Assembly: GCF_900162685.1 (NCBI RefSeq)
Contig: NZ_LT727828.1
Span: 1,877,889-1,941,888 of the forward strand
Reading direction: 5' to 3'
DNA length: 64,000 bases
Source of the DNA: Terribacillus halophilus
GTDB lineage: Bacteria > Bacillota > Bacilli > Bacillales > Amphibacillaceae
The notes beneath the pieces are model-generated. The model saw only the letters and a program-made list of their open reading frames with translations. It ran no database searches and was not told where the DNA came from. Below are positions 63,876-64,000 of this stretch, in pieces. The first letter of the stretch is position 1. Every line of letters begins with the position of its first letter. The translations under genes and the position numbers were made by a program.

Positions 63876-64000
63876 ATACTTTCCTCCTTGCTATAAGCCT
63901 GCTGGCTGCTCTCGAACACACTTTGCAGCAGGAGCTGACCTACTTTTTCACTTTTCTCCGGGTGGAACTGGATACCGCAAATATTCCCTTTTTGCACGAT
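63872..64000 (-). CDS. hisH: Imidazole glycerol phosphate synthase glutaminase HisH, C-terminal part
   Basis: Only the last 42 codons are in the window: [22 protein letters not shown] then LLLQSVFE, with the class I glutaminase catalytic His and Glu in FHPEKS. The stop overlaps the hisF ATG as ATGA. In B. subtilis hisA lies between hisH and hisF; here they are directly joined, so hisA is absent from this position. Confidence 0.75.
   Translation of the reverse strand: MVQKGNICGIQFHPEKSEKVGQLLLQSVFESSQQAYSKEESI

Overview
This window is chromosomal DNA from a low-to-moderate GC, endospore-forming Firmicute. Gene content and order point to Bacillaceae, perhaps close to Terribacillus, Oceanobacillus or Virgibacillus; I infer the genus only from protein style and synteny. 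The left half follows the Bacillus subtilis block lexA-yneB-ynzC-tkt-sirA(yneE)-yneF-ccdA-yneI-ccdC-sspP-citB-yneN-yneP-yneQ-plsY-yneT-parE. The middle follows glnA-glnR-ynbB-hflX-spoVK-hfq-miaA-mutL-mutS.

Layout. 1-5.8 kb, minus strand: 5' part of parE, selO, and an operon of a CBS-type ABC ATPase, a fused permease/solute-binding protein and yneT. 6-7.9 kb, plus strand: plsY, folE2, yidD. 7.9-14.2 kb, minus strand: yneQ, yneP, a two-domain SpoVK-like AAA+ protein, a TlpA-type thioredoxin, aconitase; the tiny spore gene sspP is divergent. 14.6-18.5 kb: a sporulation-type histidine kinase, ccdC, yneI, an orphan mrpB, ccdA and a yndM homologue. 18.6-20 kb is an AT-rich accessory patch (small membrane proteins, a nuclease-like orphan). 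20.3-25.1 kb: yneF, sirA, tkt, ynzC, yneB, a 31-residue LexA-controlled membrane peptide, lexA. 25.2-29.9 kb is a second accessory patch: small membrane proteins, a lipoprotein, a leaderless cell-wall hydrolase and several open reading frames under 40 codons. 30.2-46.7 kb: glnRA, ynbB, hflX, a gerA-type germinant receptor operon, spoVK, hfq, miaA, a Dps-like protein, a leaderless M23 hydrolase, mutL, mutS. 46.8-48.1 kb is a scar of two broken, divergently oriented genes. 48.2-62.3 kb is a xylan/xylose utilisation island. 62.5-64 kb is the end of a his operon in which hisF and hisI are broken.

How the genes work together. In the xylose island, a MalFGE-type ABC importer probably brings in xylo-oligosaccharides, GH43 beta-xylosidase cleaves them, XylFGH imports free xylose, and XylA and XylB convert it to xylulose-5-phosphate for transketolase (tkt, elsewhere in the window). 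ROK-family XylR sits divergently beside the oligosaccharide importer. Two XylR operator-like palindromes each cover the -35 box of a transport operon promoter. GlnR controls its own glnRA operon through a clear GlnR box. LexA boxes sit between lexA and the yneB operon. Sporulation and germination functions (sspP, sirA, spoVK, ger operon, Kin-like kinase) confirm a spore former.

The most interesting item is the LexA-controlled micro-protein occupying the yneA position (24196-24291). Also notable are the orphan mrpB overlapping yneI, a Dps-like protein lacking expected ferroxidase ligands, two leaderless endolysin-like hydrolases, tandem micro-ORFs at 29.2-29.4 kb, and the decaying his genes. 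I saw no tRNA, rRNA, CRISPR array or intact transposase.
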